A DNA stretch of 64,000 bases, from contig NC_133666.1 of NCBI RefSeq assembly GCF_037893015.1, positions 463,006,867 to 463,070,866 on the forward strand, read 5' to 3'. Made by a program: the position numbers and the translations under genes. The stretch comes from Macrotis lagotis. Lineage: Eukaryota > Chordata > Mammalia > Peramelemorphia > Peramelidae. Every line of letters begins with the position of its first letter. Position 1 is the first letter of the stretch. Below, one piece after another: positions 10,230-20,830 of this stretch. The notes under the pieces are model-generated. The model had not been told where the DNA came from, ran no database searches, and was given only the letters and a program-made list of their open reading frames with translations.

Positions 10230-10510
10230 TGCCTAGGGATACTGAAAAATTAAATGACCTATCCAAGAACCAAACAAGAGAAATCAGAAATGAATCTTGA
10301 ACTCAGACCCTCTCAACATTGAAATAGACTCTTTATCTGCTTGCTTTTGCCAATAGGCACCCCAAAAATGTTCATTGGACTTAATGACATTGTACTGAAT
10401 TGAATCAAAATCACTTCAAAAGTCTAGAAATGAGATAATATTCATAAAGCACTTTGTAAACCTTGAAGTAAATTATAAATAGGATCTATTATTATTATTG
10501 TTATTATTAT
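10230..10510. repeat. MIR fragments, both orientations (copy A)
   Basis: 10230-10350 is a worn minus-strand MIR (ATTAAATGACCTATCCAAGA, GAATCTTGAACTCAGACC). 10430-10510 is a plus-strand MIR tail (AATATTCATAAAGCACTTTG) ending in an ATT/TTA microsatellite. Copy B: 49663-49943. Confidence 0.65.
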
Positions 10511-11605
10511 TTCCCAACTTTTGCTCCTTTTTTCTCCAAGCCATCCTTCATACTAATGTCAGACTAATCAGTCTAATACCCAGCTATAAACATCTACTTT
10601 TATGCTAGAAACTTTTAATGGGTCCTTTTTACTGACTCTATAAAATCCATTTCCCTTACTGGACAATATACTCTTTAAGATCAGTGACCTTTATCTTTTT
10701 TTTGTCTTATTATGTTCTTCTGGAGGACCTATGATCCTTAGATTGTCTTTGTGTATCTTGTCTTTGAGTTCAATATGTTTTACTTACATTGTGAGAATAT
10801 TTTCTTTTAAATTTATTGATTTTTATTTCAATTCTTCTAGATTATCTTTTACTTCTATGTAAAGTACACATTTTAATTTTTTCTTTGAGTTTTCTTTTTC
10901 CTGTAATCTTGGGTTATCTCAGCCTCTCCCAGTACCCCCCCCCTCCATTTTTCCTATCATTCACTTTCTAACTCCTTCCTCTCTGATTGTGATTTCCTTG
11001 GGGGCTGGATTGCAAAGCATTTTAGCCTCGTCCCCAACTTGATGATTCACAGTTCCCAGTCTAAAGTCTAACCTAATTTATTTTTAATTCAGAACTTACC
11101 CTAAGTGGATACTGCTCTTTCCTTTAGGCTTCATTGAGTGCTGTACAGCTCTTACACTGGCAATTCAGAACTATACATTGCTGATGCTACAAGTTCTTTA
11201 CCTAACTCCAAACACTGCTTGTACTATAGAGTTGTTAGATTAGCATAAGACTCAAAGACATGACTGGTTTATCTAGGACATACATGTATTAACTATGAGA
11301 GTCAGAATTTGATTCTAGTTTTTCTGATTCCAAATTCATACATTTTCCATTGAAACAAAATTATTATCTGTATCTGAATGGTATAATTCAACATCATAAT
11401 GGAATTCTTATTGGGATTCTAGATGGATTAGTACAATCCCACACTCAGAAACCTTGCTGAGTTTCTCTCTGTCTTATTCCTTTTTCTTGTCTCTTTGTCT
11501 CCATCTCTTCTTCTCTCACCATTTCTCTATATCTGTCTTCCCCCATCCTCTACTATCTCTTGATAATGCCCAGTAACTAAATTTTCACTATGTTTTATCT
11601 CATTA
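10511..11605. other. No clear element
   Basis: T-rich sequence at 10690-10900 (GGAGGACCTATGATCCTTAG) resembles the reverse strand of retroelement 5' regions seen in marsupials, but I cannot assign it. A C-run lies near 10933. Nothing coding is seen. Copy B: 49944-51039. Confidence 0.5.
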
Positions 11606-11609
11606 GAAA

Positions 11610-11720
11610 ATATCTTGGCCAAGTTGCTTGACCTTTCTAGGTCTCAGTTACCTTGTTTCTAAAATGGAGTTGAAATTAAATGACTTTTAAAGCCCTTTCT
11701 AGATCTATTATTCTAATATA
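11610..11720 (+). repeat. MIR-type SINE fragment, 3' half (copy A)
   Basis: CTTGGCCAAGTTGCTTGACC, TTCTAAAATGGAGTTGAAAT and AAAGCCCTTTCTAGATCTAT match the 3' half of the MIR-like family also seen at 4862 and 19540. Copy B: 51044-51154. Confidence 0.7.
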
Positions 11721-12911
11721 TTATTTTTATATGAGTTTCTTCTTCCCATTACTTCCCTATCTCCAGAATGTTGAATCTGGTTCTTTTGCCATGTTCTGTC
11801 CTTTGTTAACTTTCTCACTTATGAGAGTTCCTTTTAAATTAAAGCCAGTCTTTTTCTAGGAAAAGGAGAGATGAATGCAGGAAGGAATGAAAGCCTGGCC
11901 TATTTCTGGTTGAGAAGGAAGGCATTTAGTTCCTTCCACAGACCATTAATATTTCATTTTTCAGAAGAAAATTGAACTGCACTTCTATACAAGTCAGTCA
12001 TCCTCTTGCTTTCCTCCTTCATATAGTCCTACTAGAGAATGGTGATAGTGGAGAATGAATCTCAGGCAGCCTGGGTTGAAGCAGAGCATTGCCAACTTCT
12101 TCACATTTTAGTATGACAGAAATCCTAAGGTGTTAAGAAATAGGTGAAAACAGACTATTTAGATATTCATTTAAAGAATTGACAAAACTGACATTGGTTC
12201 TAAGGCATCATATGGGTTCTTGCACTGATAAGTTTTAAAAATTAGGATAAGTAATGCAATCCCATGCACTTACTTCATATAATTTTGAGAGAAAAATCCA
12301 AAATATACTGCAAGTTGAGGAGTTTCTCTAACAATGCCCATATGACACAAATACACAAATTAAGCTCCCATTTTTTGGCATAAAAGACTTCGATCCTATA
12401 ACCTTCATACATATTTAACTTGAGTTGACTTCAATTGATTACAAAATATCTTCAACCCCATTTAACTTGCCTCTGTTGTGCCAAGAACATAAAAATGAGA
12501 GTTGAGACTGGAAGCAATGTGACTGTAAAATGGGCTTTAAAAAGAGTCTGGAAGAGTGTAATGTTCATTCTAGTTATGATTTTCAAAGAAGCATCTGGAA
12601 TACTGTAATAGTTATTATTTGTCATGTGGAAGCCACAAGAGAGATATTCCCACCTAGCAGTAGTGTCATGATTTTGTTCTAACCTGTGCCAGAAAATTTT
12701 TTTTATGGTGTTGTAACTCCCCCTTATTCATTTCACCCTATATGGATTGCACTACTCTTTCTTATCCATTGGAAGCCCCTTTATTCCTCCCCTCTGTAGA
12801 AATGGTTTTCCTTTCAAAGGCCTCAGAAAAAATAATAAGAAACTTAAGTGGCCAAGACTCCACTTCTCACAAGGGTACCAGTTCTTCACACAGCCTCCTT
12901 CAGGAAAAGAT

Positions 12912-12912
<1 letters not shown>
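11721..12912. other. No recognised repeat; unique-looking block 12480-12710
   Basis: About 1.2 kb without recognisable SINE, LINE or simple repeat. 12480-12710 has balanced composition (for example GGAAGCAATGTGACTGTAAA) and may be old single-copy DNA. Copy B differs here by very few bases. No reading frame of note except one that runs into the following CT repeat. Confidence 0.45.
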
Positions 12913-12967
<55 letters not shown>

Positions 12968-12998
12968 ATGTGTGTGTGTGCTTGTGTGTGTGTGTGTT
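12913..12998. repeat. (CT)n-(TG)n microsatellite
   Basis: A CT run of about 50 bases is followed by a TG-rich tract. Copy B (52348-52420) has a longer CT run and has lost about 20 bases of the TG tract. Open frames of 86-89 codons through it encode alternating L/S and V/C residues and are artefacts. Confidence 0.95.
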
Positions 12999-13499
12999 CT
13001 AAGAAATTATTTTTAAAAATGAATCAATAATCCTCTTTCATTTGTTCTGACCCTCCACAGCCAGGAACTTTGATGGCAAAATATGCTGCAGTTGTAAAAT
13101 TGATTCTACCTTCACCCCCACCAAAATCTTTAGTAGGTTGCCCTATTTTCTCTGTTGAATTTTGGGTAATGACACTTACACACTTAGATCAGCAAGGTGA
13201 TAGTTAAGTACATTTATCATAGTTAAATGACAAAGTAAATAGTAAAGTAAATACAGTTTTCAGAAATGGAAATTGGGTGATCAGGTATAAATAATCCTGA
13301 GAAGAAAATGGGATGGGAAAAGGGAGGAAGAAAATAGAGTTTCAGCAGTTTTTCTGAGCTATTATGAACAGTTCCAACAATCCAGCATCAATTCCATGTC
13401 TCTTGTGCATACATGGATCACACTATTCTTGTCCTATAGATAAGTGCTAAGGATTTTGACACTAGCATATCCCTTCATAGTTCATTAAACTTATTCTCT

Positions 13500-13875
13500 T
13501 TCTCCCCTCCCTCTTACCAATCTCTTTCCTCTTTCAAACTGTCTTTTTTTCTATTCATAGGTTAATAACCTTGAAATTATCCTCATCTCCTCACTATTTC
13601 TCACACCCTATTTATCCAGTCAGTTGTCATATTTTACCATTTTTACCTCTACCACATGTCATCCATATGACCCTCTTCTCTACTCAAATGGCAACTATCT
13701 TAGTTAAGATCACAATGCAGAGGCATTAGATTATATAGTCTTCTAACTGGTCTCCTTGCCTCAAGTATCTCTTCACCCAATCCATCCGAGATGTGACTGC
13801 AAAGTAGATTTCTTGAGGGTAGATTAGATCATGTCATTCAAAAACTCCAGGAGTTGCCTATTACTTTTAAAGAAA
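13500..13875 (+). repeat. L2-type LINE, segment 1 (copy A)
   Basis: Sense L2 coding remnant: TCCAGTCAGTTGTCATATTT, TTCTAACTGGTCTCCTTGCC and ACTCCAGGAGTTGCCTATTA, in the order expected for the C-terminal half of the L2 ORF. Frame destroyed. A SINE separates it from the next segment. Copy B: 52915-53290. Confidence 0.8.
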
Positions 13876-13881
13876 AGGTAT

Positions 13882-14180
13882 TGGGGCATCTAGGTGCTAC
13901 AGTAGATAGCCACTGGCCTTAGAATCAAGAAGATGGGATCTTGAATCCAACCTCAGACACTTGATGCTTGCTAGCTATGTGACCTTGGGTAAAACATTAA
14001 ACCTGATCCCCCAGCATCCATGGCCATCTTCAGTCATTCTGATTCACATCTGGCCAATGGACCAGATGACTCTGGAGGAGAAAGTGAGGCTGGGATTTAG
14101 CACAATCCCCTTCATTTAAATTCAATTCATCTGTTTCTCATGGCATCTCTTCCCTGAAGTTATGGTCTTCTTCAAAAATA
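13882..14180 (+). repeat. Long tRNA-derived SINE within L2 (copy A)
   Basis: Sense copy of the family seen antisense at 1374. Head GGGGCATCTAGGTGCTACAG, middle CAGTCATTCTGATTCACATC and GGACCAGATGACTCTGGAGG, 3' end ATGGTCTTCTTCAAAAATAA. It splits the L2 at 13500-14560. Copy B: 53297-53595. Confidence 0.85.
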
Positions 14181-14199
14181 AAAAAAACATCCAAGTATC

Positions 14200-14565
14200 A
14201 ACCCCTTTAATTGACTTTTGAATCCGTTATAATCTGGCCTCAATCTTCTAGCCTCATTGGGCATTAATCACTTGCCTGCAACTCAATGATCCACCAAATT
14301 AGCCTCTTTCCCTCATATTGAACATTCCATCTCTCCTCTCTTTCTTTTTTCCTTGGCTATCCACCCATGCCTAGAAGGCACTCCCTCCTCTCTTCTATCT
14401 CATAGAATCCCTCTCTGCCATCCAGGCACATATAGCTGAAGCCCTCCCTTTCTACCTGACTACTTTTTGATTACCTGACTTCCCCAACCTGACTGCTAGT
14501 GCCTCCCTCTCAAATTTCTTTGTATTTAATTACTTGGTATATATTTATTTATATATATATATATT
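14200..14565 (+). repeat. L2-type LINE, segment 2 (copy A)
   Basis: Continues segment 1 after the SINE: AATCTGGCCTCAATCTTCTA, CCACCCATGCCTAGAAGGCA and TATTTAATTACTTGGTATAT correspond to the end of the L2 ORF and the start of its 3' UTR. Ends in an AT microsatellite (14540-14566) that is shorter in copy B (53970-53981). Confidence 0.8.
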
Positions 14566-14849
14566 CTGTATCCACTTATATAAATGCTTATTATCTCTTT
14601 TATTAAAATAAGAGGTTTTGGAATAGAGATAGTTTCAATCTTTGAGTTTATTTCCTAGTCCTAGCACAGTAATTGGAACAGTAAGTTAAGTGATTGTTAA
14701 TTGATTAATATTTCCATAGATTCAGAGTTTTTTAAAGACCTTAAAGAAAATAAGTATTTATAACCACTACATTACTACTACAATGAAGAATTGTAAAATG
14801 CTTCTACTGAACCATAATCATCTATTACTGTATCTCTCATCACTGGGTT

Positions 14850-15192
14850 TTTGTGACACTGTTCTCTCTTGGTTCTCCTACCTCTGATTATTCCTTCTCA
14901 ATCTGTTGTGTTGAATCATACATCTCCCTGTCAGTATACCCCAAGGCCTTATCCTGGGCTTTCTTATTTTTCTACTCTCTTTCTTGGAGATTCCATAAGC
15001 TCTTATGGGTTCACTTATCATTTCTAAATTGATAACTGTTTGATCTATGTATACAAACTTCATCTGTCTTCTGAGCTCCAGTCCAAACTCAGCACATTCA
15101 AACATATCCAAAACTGGTCATTATATTTTATCTAAAACACACTCTTAATATTTCTATTTCTGCTGAGCGTACCACCATTCTTTTAGTCATCC
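14850..15192 (+). pseudogene. L2-type LINE reverse transcriptase remnant (copy A)
   Basis: A second L2 starts here: CTCTTGGTTCTCCTACCTCT, ATACCCCAAGGCCTTATCCT, GAGCTCCAGTCCAAACTCAG, AACATATCCAAAACTGGTCA. These follow the order of the L2 RT domain. The 77-codon minus-strand open frame over it is only the shadow strand. It continues beyond the SINE at 15207. Copy B: 54265-54607. Confidence 0.8.
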
Positions 15193-15206
15193 AGATTCAA
15201 GCTCTT

Positions 15207-15353
15207 TAGGTTTTTGCAAGGCAATGTGGGGTTAAGTGGCTTGCCCAAGGTCACACAGCTACATAATTATTAAGTGTCTGAGACCAGATTTGAACCCAGG
15301 TACTCCTGACTCCAGGGCCAGTGCTTTATCCACTGCACCACCTAGCCACCTCA
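15207..15353 (-). repeat. Short tRNA-derived SINE with target-site duplication (copy A)
   Basis: Reverse element: tail AGGTTTTTGCAAGGCAATG at left, head GCACCACCTAGCCACCTC at right. Target-site duplication AGATTCAAGCTCTT (15193-15206) and AGATTCAAACTCTT (15354-15367). It interrupts an L2, whose sequence resumes immediately after. Copy B: 54622-54768, with a G for A in the head (GCCGCC). Confidence 0.92.
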
Positions 15354-15600
15354 AGATTCAAACTCTTAAAGTCATTCTGAATTCCTTTTCTCTCATACCC
15401 ATATCTAGTCAGTTGTAAAGTTTTATTGATTCTAGGTCCACATCTCTCCCTTGGCCACTCCCCAGTTCAAATCATGTCCTCTTGATTAGATATGGTAAGA
15501 ACCTATTCTTCCTGCCTCATGTTTCTCCCCTCTCCAATGATCCTCCACATAGTTGCCAAATTGAGAATTCCAAAGAATCCTTCTGATGTCAACAATGAGT
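15354..15600 (+). repeat. L2-type LINE, continued after SINE (copy A)
   Basis: AAAGTCATTCTGAATTCCTT, TCTAGTCAGTTGTAAAGTTT and TCCAATGATCCTCCACATAG continue the L2 ORF from 14850. Copy B: 54769-55015. Confidence 0.75.
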
Positions 15601-15604
15601 CAGT

Positions 15605-15665
15605 CAACAAACATTTTAAAGTGCCTACTATGCAACAAGCTCTATGCTCAAGAGGTTATGATGGC
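15605..15665 (-). repeat. MIR/L2-type 3' end scrap
   Basis: CAACAAACATTTTAAAGTGC and ACTATGCAACAAGCTCTATG resemble the reverse complement of the shared MIR/L2 3' end. Copy B at about 55020-55080. Confidence 0.6.
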
Positions 15666-15679
15666 TTCTAATTGGCTTT

Positions 15680-15935
15680 ATTGTTGTTTAAGTCATTCTT
15701 TCAGTTATGACTAGTGAGACCCCATTTGGGATTTCTTGACAAAGATAATGAAGTGGTTTTCCATTTCCTTCTCCAACTCATTTACAGATGAGGAAAAAAG
15801 AGGCAAGCAAGGTTGAGTGACTTACCCAGGGTAAAACAACTAGTAAGTGTCTGAGTCTTGATTTGAACTCAGGAAAATGAACTTTCCTGACTCCAGTTCT
15901 GACACTTTATCCATTGTGCCACCTAACTGCCTTTA
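15680..15935 (-). repeat. MAR1-like SINE (copy A)
   Basis: Reverse element with TTTCAGTTATGACTAGTGAG, CCCATTTGGGATTTCTTGAC, TTACAGATGAGGAAAAAAGA and head TCCATTGTGCCACCTAACTG. Inserted in the L2 region. Copy B: 55095-55350. Confidence 0.88.
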
Positions 15936-15949
15936 GAATAAATCAGAAT

Positions 15950-16350
15950 CTTTTTTGTTTGATGTTTAAAGCTCTTCATGGTCTGTTCATCCACCATTTG
16001 ACATTTTTTTTTAACAGGAAGGAACCAAGTATTTATTAAGTGCCAACTGTATTGCTCTAAACACTTTACTAAGATTACATACATCTAATCCTCACAGCAA
16101 AACACATTATTCACCTTCTTATACTCTATGATCCAGTCAAACTGGCCTGTTTGCTAGCCTTCATATGCAGCAATCTTTCATCCAGTTCTGGGTTCCATGT
16201 GTACCTCTGTTCTTTGGGCCTGGAATTCACTCTTCTATTATCTCCATTTTATAGAATGCCTATCTTCCTTCAAAGCTCAGGTCTAAGACCATTTGCTACA
16301 TGAGACCTTTTCTGATTCCCTCTTCCCACTAGCAGTTAATTTGTATTTTA
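15950..16350 (+). repeat. L2-type LINE fragments with MIR scrap (copy A)
   Basis: Sense L2 at 15950-16005 (TTTAAAGCTCTTCATGGTCT) and 16110-16350 (TATGATCCAGTCAAACTGGC, GGCCTGGAATTCACTCTTCT, CAAAGCTCAGGTCTAAGACC). A reverse MIR-like piece lies at 16015-16110 (AAGTATTTATTAAGTGCCAA, TCTAATCCTCACAGC). Copy B: 55365-55765. Confidence 0.75.
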
Positions 16351-16559
16351 TTTAAATGTATTTTGAATATGATTCTATGTGTACCTGCCTATGATGCTTA
16401 TATGTGTCCCTCCTCTGACATGTATTGAGTGTGATACTTTGATGGACTTTACGATTTTTATTCTAGAAGTTTCCTTAGTGTCTGGGACTCTCATCTCTCA
16501 ACCTAATCAGTTCCCTTTTTCCTTCATTTTGGGGAGAAGACCAAGTCAGCCATGCTTCA

Positions 16560-16725
16560 TTATTGTTGATTTGTTTTCAGTCATGTCTAACTTTTCGTGT
16601 CCCCATTTGGAGTTTTCTTGTCAAAGATACTGAAATGGTTTGACATTCCCTTCTCTAGCTCATTTTACATATGAGGAACCTGAGGCAGGGTTAAGTGAGT
16701 TGCCCAGGGTCACACAGCTGTGTTT
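16560..16725 (-). repeat. MAR1-like SINE, partial (copy A)
   Basis: TTTTCAGTCATGTCTAACTT, CCCATTTGGAGTTTTCTTGT and GCCCAGGGTCACACAGCTGT; the tRNA-like head is missing. The 84- and 73-codon open frames spanning this point join L2 and SINE sequence and are not genes. Copy B: 55975-56140. Confidence 0.85.
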
Positions 16726-16739
16726 AATTCCTCTACTAA

Positions 16740-16988
16740 CTCTTTATCAGGAATTTGTCACCAGATTCCTTCAATGGGACCTTCCCCACAACTCCCTCTT
16801 TGAGTTCCTTGAGAGCAAGGACTATTTCAATTTTGTCTCTGCATCCCAACATGGACCATAGTGTGTGGTACATAGTAAACTTCAAAACTCCTTGTTTATT
16901 GATTAAAGTTTGCATCTTCTCTAGCACTTAACACAGTGGTCTGCACACACTAGGTGCTTAATATAACTGTTTTGATTTACTGACTTGT
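16740..16988 (+). repeat. L2-type LINE 3' end (copy A)
   Basis: Classic L2 3' UTR text: GAGTTCCTTGAGAGCAAGGA, then TCTGCATCCCAACATGGACC and ATAGTGTGTGGTACATAGTA. A second 3' end follows in the same orientation (AGCACTTAACACAGTGGTCT, ACTAGGTGCTTAATATAAC), so two L2 tails are stacked. Copy B: 56155-56403. Confidence 0.82.
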
Positions 16989-16989
16989 T

Positions 16990-17521
16990 GAGATGTGACT
17001 TTGTTCCCTGTTGGTTCTTATCCTTCCTTTACAATAAATAGTGGATCAAAGTTTGATGTCCCATTCCCTCCTTTTGATCAATAAGTCATCTATATTTTAT
17101 TGGCATCTTCCTCTGCAAGATGAATTTTTTCCAAGCTGCTACACACATTTCTTATCTTAGTTTTATTTTAGACCTATACTTCTTAAGGCGTCTCCTTCAA
17201 TGAATTAAGACTTTAATGAACATTTTAAATTAGAGATAAAACATCTTTAAACCAATCACAAAGATGGCCATCCAAAGCACTAGCTTTGATATAGTACTCT
17301 GTTAATTACATGAACCCAGTTCCCTCTCTTTAGAAATTTAGAATTTACTGTTCTAATTGTCAAGGTTGCTCCAGGATGGAGTTGGTCTTGCTCTTCTCAG
17401 AATCTAAACTCATGAATTCTCAAACTTCTGGAATAGAACAAATGATTTGAAGCTGAGTGTTACAAAGAGAACTTAAAAATAATTTAATTCAAATTTTTAT
17501 TGTTATTATTTTGTTGATAAG
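16990..17521. other. No recognised element
   Basis: AT-rich sequence without a recognised repeat or reading frame. It leads directly to the proposed LTR start. Confidence 0.5.
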
Positions 17522-17887
17522 TGTAAAGCAAGGCATATTGGGCTAAATGTGAATGCCATATATGGGTAAGGATGTGAATTCCCTTAATGCAACTTGTTTC
17601 TGTCTTAAGATTTATTTAACCCTCAAAATTGGCCTGGTGCAATCTTTGGTCTATGTCCCTATAAATGTCCTGCCCTGTGGGCAGAGAGGTTGAATTTGGC
17701 AACTTGGGGACTGCAGATACTTGCAGCAGTGCATTGATTTGTAGGCAGATATATGTATGGATGTGTAGTCCCTATACCCCCTAAAAACCCTCTGCCTCCA
17801 CAGTTACAAAATAAACTGTGTGAATCTGCTCCCCTGGACTTTCCAACATTCCTTTGGTTTGTCTGAATCCCTGAACCTACTGTTACA
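17522..17887 (+). mobile_element. Probable solo LTR of an endogenous retrovirus-like element (copy A)
   Basis: 366 bases begin TGTAA and end TTACA, the short inverted ends of an LTR. Inside, in the expected order, are a TATA-like CTATAAAT (17660-17667) and a polyadenylation signal AATAAA (17810-17815), about 70 bases before the end. No internal retroviral coding region lies on either side. No clean target-site duplication is visible (ATAAG before, AAAAA after), so the exact ends are uncertain. Copy B holds it at 56937-57302. Confidence 0.5.
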
Positions 17888-17924
17888 AAAAAGCTCCCAT
17901 CATAAAATTATTTATGCCCATTTC

Positions 17925-18088
17925 TTTTTTTTTTTTTGGTGGGGAGGGAATAAGTCAGTCAGGGTAAGTGACTTCTCCAGGATCACACAATGGTTAATGC
18001 CAAATATTTGACCTGGATTTGGACTCAGATCTACCAGTCTTCCAGGGCCTGTGCTTTATACCTTGCACTCTATGTACTAGCTGCCCCT
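17925..18088 (-). repeat. tRNA-derived SINE (copy A), first of three in a row
   Basis: Reverse element: poly-T start, GACTTCTCCAGGATCACACA, GACCTGGATTTGGACTCAGA, and head ending GTACTAGCTGCCCCT. The T run is three bases longer in copy B (57340-57506). Confidence 0.8.
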
Positions 18089-18305
18089 CATGTCCAATTT
18101 TTTTGTGTTTTGGGGTTTTGTTGGCAAAGATACTAGAATAGTTTCCCATTTCCTTCTCCAACTCATTTTATAGAAGAAACTGAGGCAAACAGGGATAAGT
18201 GACTTGCCCAGGTCAACACAGAATAAGCGTCTGAGGCTGGATTTGAGCTCAAGTCCTTCTGACTCCAATTCTGAACTCTATTCACTGTATAACCTACTTG
18301 CCCCT
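18089..18305 (-). repeat. MAR1-like SINE (copy A), second of three
   Basis: GGCAAAGATACTAGAATAGT, CTCCAACTCATTTTATAGAA and GACTTGCCCAGGTCAACACA; head ends CCTACTTGCCCCT. It abuts the previous SINE. Copy B reads GTCACACAGAG where copy A reads GTCAACACAGAA, and copy B is nearer the family consensus. Copy B: 57507-57722. Confidence 0.85.
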
Positions 18306-18324
18306 AGTCCAATTCTACCCAGCT

Positions 18325-18484
18325 TCAATTTTTATTTTTATTTTTTATTTAAGGCAATGGAGTTCTGTGACTTGCCCAAGGTGACACAGCTAGGCAATCA
18401 TTAAGTGTCTGATGTTAGATTTGAACTCAAGTCCTTCTGACTCCAGGGCCAGTGCTCTATTAACTGTGCCACCTAGCTGCCCCT
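18325..18484 (-). repeat. Short tRNA-derived SINE (copy A), third of three
   Basis: GGCAATGGAGTTCTGTGACT, GCCCAAGGTGACACAGCTAG, GATTTGAACTCAAGTCCTTC and head GTGCCACCTAGCTGCCCCT. Copy B: 57741-57901. Confidence 0.88.
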
Positions 18485-19535
18485 ACCTTGCTTCAATTTT
18501 GAAGAAAAGAAAACTAATGCTGAGAGAGGCTGGCCTCTAATCATTCAGGATATGGTAGATAATTTCAAATCTATACCCTTAAACTCCAAATCTGAAATTC
18601 TAACCATGATACCATGCTACTCCTTAATTTGAAAGTAGTCAAACAAAAAACAAAAAACTAAACAAAAACAAAACAGAAAACACTTGGATCATAGAGTTTT
18701 AAGATATCTCCTAGTCCAAAATCTTCTCTTAAAAAAAAAGAAAGGAAAAAAATGATAGAAAGCTACTCCCCCAAGTTCATATGAATAAGTTAGCATGGCC
18801 ATAATGCAAATTCAAGTCTTTTTTTTCCCCTGAAACTCTTCTTTTCATGGCAACAAACCACCCCTTAGCAATGTTTGCTACCAGTTTAATATAGCTATTT
18901 TCAATAAAAGAAGATCTAGCATCAGGGGGAACATGTCATCATCTGAAGCCTGGGCAAAAGATCAAAGGCAGCCAAGGTGGGGGGAGGAGTTCAAATTTTC
19001 CTAAACAGTAGGATTGAAATGATCATTGAAATGAATGAATGCATTTGGCAATTATTCCTTTTGAATGAATTCAATTCTGCTTTGGACAGGATCATGGAAG
19101 TGACCTTAATGGTCTGTTTTTACAGATGATGAAAGTGAAACTGAAGGCAGCTGACTTGCCCAAGGACACACAGGATCATGTCCAGTTCCTTGGATGCATA
19201 ACTGACACTCCACCATCCCTATATATTTTACTCTTAGCATTCCCAAATATAGACCCTCAGATATATTTCCTGTCTCTGACCTTGTGACCTAAGGATAAAT
19301 AGGATCCACCACTTTTTTCTGAGCCATCACTACTGAATCTGTCATCTTGACTTCCCCTAACCCATCTGGACCCTTTTTTGGTCACAGACCACTGTCTCTA
19401 ACTATCCATTTCCTTGGACTGATCCTGAGGATGAGTCAGGGGAAATAATTCTAGTGATCAGGAAAGAAAGGAAAAAAAACCCAGGATTTAAGAGAACCAA
19501 AGCCCCAATAATTATTTTGAACATACACAGGGAGG
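18485..19535. other. Mostly unassigned sequence
   Basis: A CAAAA-rich stretch (18640-18680) and A-rich sequence (18730-18755) are simple in composition. 19115-19200 has a minus-strand MIR scrap (TTTACAGATGATGAAAGTGA, GACTTGCCCAAGGACACACA). The rest is unrecognised; no gene seen. Confidence 0.5.
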
Positions 19536-19539
19536 AGGG

Positions 19540-19702
19540 AAAGGAATGCTGCATTTAGGATCAGAGGACTCATTTCATATCCTGGCTTTTCAACTTAAGA
19601 TTTTTCTGCTTTTAAAGGTTTTAGCTTCATCATCTGTAAAATGATAAACTTGGACTAGATTATATCTAAAGATCCTTCTAGCTCTAAATCCTCTGTGACT
19701 GA
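19540..19702 (+). repeat. MIR-type SINE (copy A)
   Basis: CATTTAGGATCAGAGGACTC, TCATCATCTGTAAAATGATA, ACTTGGACTAGATTATATCT and GATCCTTCTAGCTCTAAATC: a nearly full-length member of the family also seen at 4862 and 11610. Copy B: 58960-59122. Confidence 0.8.
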
Positions 19703-19944
19703 TCAGCTTGTCAAATTGTTGTTAACCACTTCAATAAGAGGCAAAGCTGATGGGAGAAGCAATGAAAAAGAAACAGAAAGTAGAGTGACTCTCAAACTTC
19801 GAATTTGGAGTGGATAAGGGCAAGAGAAATCTTCACTATACCTTCAGAGAAGTTGGATGCATAAAGCACCTTTACTGACTTCATAAAGAGAATGCAAAGA
19901 GAACTTAGACTCAAATGTTCTCTCTAAGCATCAGTGTGCCCAAT

Positions 19945-20028
<84 letters not shown>
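19945..20028. repeat. (GA)n and (CA)n microsatellites
   Basis: A GA run to 19992 and a CA run from about 19998 are separated by TATTC. In copy B (59365-59459) the GA run is slightly shorter and the CA run clearly longer. An open frame (RERE... then HTHT...) is an artefact. Confidence 0.95.
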
Positions 20029-20029
<1 letters not shown>

Positions 20030-20529
20030 AAGTCAAAGGGCTGGGAACTGGACCTGTACTTTAGCTTTTTGGCTGCAACTTATAGTCTTAAAGAGCTGCT
20101 GGGGGTACTGAGTCCTTAACTTGCCTAGGGTCCCCTCAGACTTAAACACAGATCTTCCTAGCTCTGGATGTAGAATCTCTATTCTCTACATTGGGGGGGG
20201 GTGTCATCAAACTTAAAAAAAGCATCTCTGTGGGTCACATATTGATCTAGAAAATGTTAATTGATACTTTTATTTATTTTTTTAAACATTTCTCAATTTC
20301 ATTTGATCTGATCAGACCTGTATTTGAGAGCTTTGCAGGCTGAATGTTATCCCAGGGGCTGTGAATATGACAACTCCATACCACAACATCTCAAGCAGAA
20401 TTATTACACAGAAAAATACTCTTATCTATGCCCCAATATCAGAACTAATATCAAATACTACTATGAGCTTGGAGAGTTGTGGAAGCCACACAGATTATAG
20501 CCTCATACAAAGTTTGATTTATCTTAAGC
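20030..20529. other. No recognised element
   Basis: Includes a G run (20191-20200) that differs in length from copy B. The open frame at 20361-20636 runs into the following poly-A and has no recognised family. Confidence 0.5.
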
Positions 20530-20547
20530 AAAAAAAAAAAAAAAAAA
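20530..20547. repeat. Poly-A tract
   Basis: 18 A in copy A against about 24 in copy B (59963-59986). It lies at the C-terminal end of the longest minus-strand open frame (20907 to 20524), where it encodes poly-F. Confidence 0.9.
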
Positions 20548-20669
20548 GGACATTTGTATGTAACCAACAACAACAAAAAAATGTGAAAAATATAGGAGGA
20601 TTAGGGCAGCATTGCTTCTTCTTCCTCCTTGGTTAACATCTGAACTCATAAGATCATAGTTTTCTTGAT

Positions 20670-20830
20670 TGAAACAGTCCTTAAAGGTAATCCATTTCAA
20701 TCCCCTGCACAGTTTAGGAAGATTGTGTCTAATTGATTTACACAGGGAGTAAGCATCAGAGGTGAGATTTGAACTCACTGTGACTTTAGAGTCAACACTA
20801 TATCCATTGTACTCCTCTTCCTTGAGGCAC
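20670..20830 (-). repeat. MIR-like SINE (copy A)
   Basis: AAGGTAATCCATTTCAATCC, AGGTGAGATTTGAACTCACT and CACTATATCCATTGTACTCC are the reverse strand of a tRNA-derived SINE. The 127-codon minus-strand frame (128 codons in copy B) is largely this SINE plus poly-A and is not a gene. Confidence 0.72.

Noticed and set aside
12742..13016. Open frames of 86-89 codons
   Set aside because: The C-terminal halves are (LS)n and (VC)n from a CT/TG repeat, and the frame length changes between copies.
14878..15111. 77-codon minus-strand frame
   Set aside because: It is the non-coding strand of an L2 reverse transcriptase remnant.
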